Source of the DNA: Lachnoclostridium sp. UBA903
GTDB lineage: Bacteria; Bacillota; Clostridia; Lachnospirales; Lachnospiraceae
Direction of reading: 5' to 3'
Length of the DNA: 25,502 nucleotides
Assembly (NCBI GenBank): GCA_002294045.1
Contig: DBEP01000028.1
Span: forward strand, 1-25,502
Made by a program: the position numbers and the translations under genes. Shown one piece after another: positions 25,107 to 25,502 of the stretch. Under the pieces are notes generated by a model. The model was not told the origin of the DNA, searched no databases, and worked only from the letters and a program-made list of their open reading frames with translations. Each line of letters starts with the position of its first letter. Position 1 is the first letter of the stretch.

Positions 25107-25317
25107 AGCTTGAATTTCCTCGTTCTGCTGTCATTATATCATGAACAAAAAACATGTTCATGAGCTTGTTGCTCCAGTCGAAATCTATAAGCAAGCTTAC
25201 CGATTCCTCGTTCCGCTTTTATTTTATCATAAACAAAAAGCGTGTTCATGAGCTTGTTGCTCAGCCAAAAATTACAGCTGAACCTGTGTTTTTCTCATTC
25301 CGCTGTCATTATATCAT
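25107..25317. repeat. Degenerate tandem repeat upstream of uvrB (three units)
   Basis: Units begin with AGCT at 25107, 25194 and 25276 (periods 87 and 82 bp). Units 1 and 2 share TTCCTCGTTC(T/C)GCT and ATGTTCATGAGCTTGTTGCTC-type sequence. Unit 3 retains only TCTCATTCCGCTGTCATTATATCAT-like sequence. Each full unit contains two small hairpins: CATGAACA/TGTTCATG (one change in unit 2) and GAGC/GCTC around TTGTT. No gene is seen in the 549 bp from the uvrB start to the window end. Confidence 0.7.
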
Positions 25318-25454
25318 ATCTTTATTTTAAAAGCAATATTTTTCGAATGTCTGTTCTGTTGTTATAAATCCCTGCAGTTATAAAGTTAGATATAAAAATA
25401 CAGGAAACCGTCCATGTTAGTAAAATCCGGAAACTGTTACTGTTTGCAATACTC

Positions 25455-25502
25455 CCCCTGTCTCTGACAATTTATTAAACAGGGGCTGTTGCAAAATATT
25501 CA
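25455..25502. repeat. Family A repeat copy 3, cut by window end, with adjoining hairpin
   Basis: CCCCTGT (25455-25461) and ACAGGGG (25479-25485) are inverted. The second arm runs straight into GGGGCTGTTGCAAAATATTCA, the outer arm of the family A element found at 792 and 2666. The rest lies beyond the window. Confidence 0.6.

Noticed and set aside
24954..25320. LexA/SOS box upstream of uvrB
   Set aside because: Sequences such as GAACATGTTTTTTGTTC have the wrong spacing (N9 rather than N4), and no GAAC-N4-GTTC was seen.

Overview
The window looks like the chromosome of a low-GC, Gram-positive anaerobe of the Clostridia, most likely Lachnospiraceae. The reasons are AT-rich intergenic DNA, strong AGGAGG-type ribosome sites, LplB/LplC-type sugar permeases, AraC regulators fused to membrane sensors, and many palindromic intergenic repeats. 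This placement is inferred from gene content; no 16S rRNA is present. Apart from the two AraC-type regulators, all the genes lie on the minus strand.

Region 1 (1-11.6 kb) is a carbohydrate island. A minus-strand set runs permease, permease, solute-binding lipoprotein, Gfo/Idh/MocA oxidoreductase (cut by the window start). Divergent from it is a 766-aa membrane-anchored AraC regulator with a near-consensus promoter. Then come kduD and kduI, which convert 5-keto-4-deoxyuronate to 2-keto-3-deoxygluconate, and a second, cupin-type AraC regulator divergent from kduI. Together they suggest import and catabolism of oligosaccharides containing unsaturated uronates (pectin or rhamnogalacturonan type). 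The lyases, glycoside hydrolases, KDG kinase and aldolase are not in the window.

Region 2 (11.8-16.9 kb) is a small defence or accessory island. It holds a D12-class (Dam/DpnII-like) adenine methyltransferase overlapping a predicted PD-(D/E)XK restriction enzyme, an Mrr-like endonuclease, the N-terminal relic of a second DNA methyltransferase missed by ORF calling, a 160-aa companion protein, a UPF0158 protein, and a tiny frameshifted membrane peptide with its own promoter that resembles holin-like toxins.

Region 3 (17-25.5 kb) is housekeeping: guaA (GMP synthase), a YfbR-like HD-domain 5'-nucleotidase, and uvrA and uvrB of nucleotide excision repair.

Scattered through the intergenic DNA are two families of palindromic repeats: four copies of a roughly 105-165 bp element with TGTTTGAAAAAT ends, and a GGGGCTGTTGCAAAAT hairpin family. 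There are also a 3 x 32 bp tandem repeat between kduI and kduD, a degenerate three-unit tandem repeat upstream of uvrB, and several strong hairpins. No transposase, tRNA, rRNA or CRISPR array was seen.
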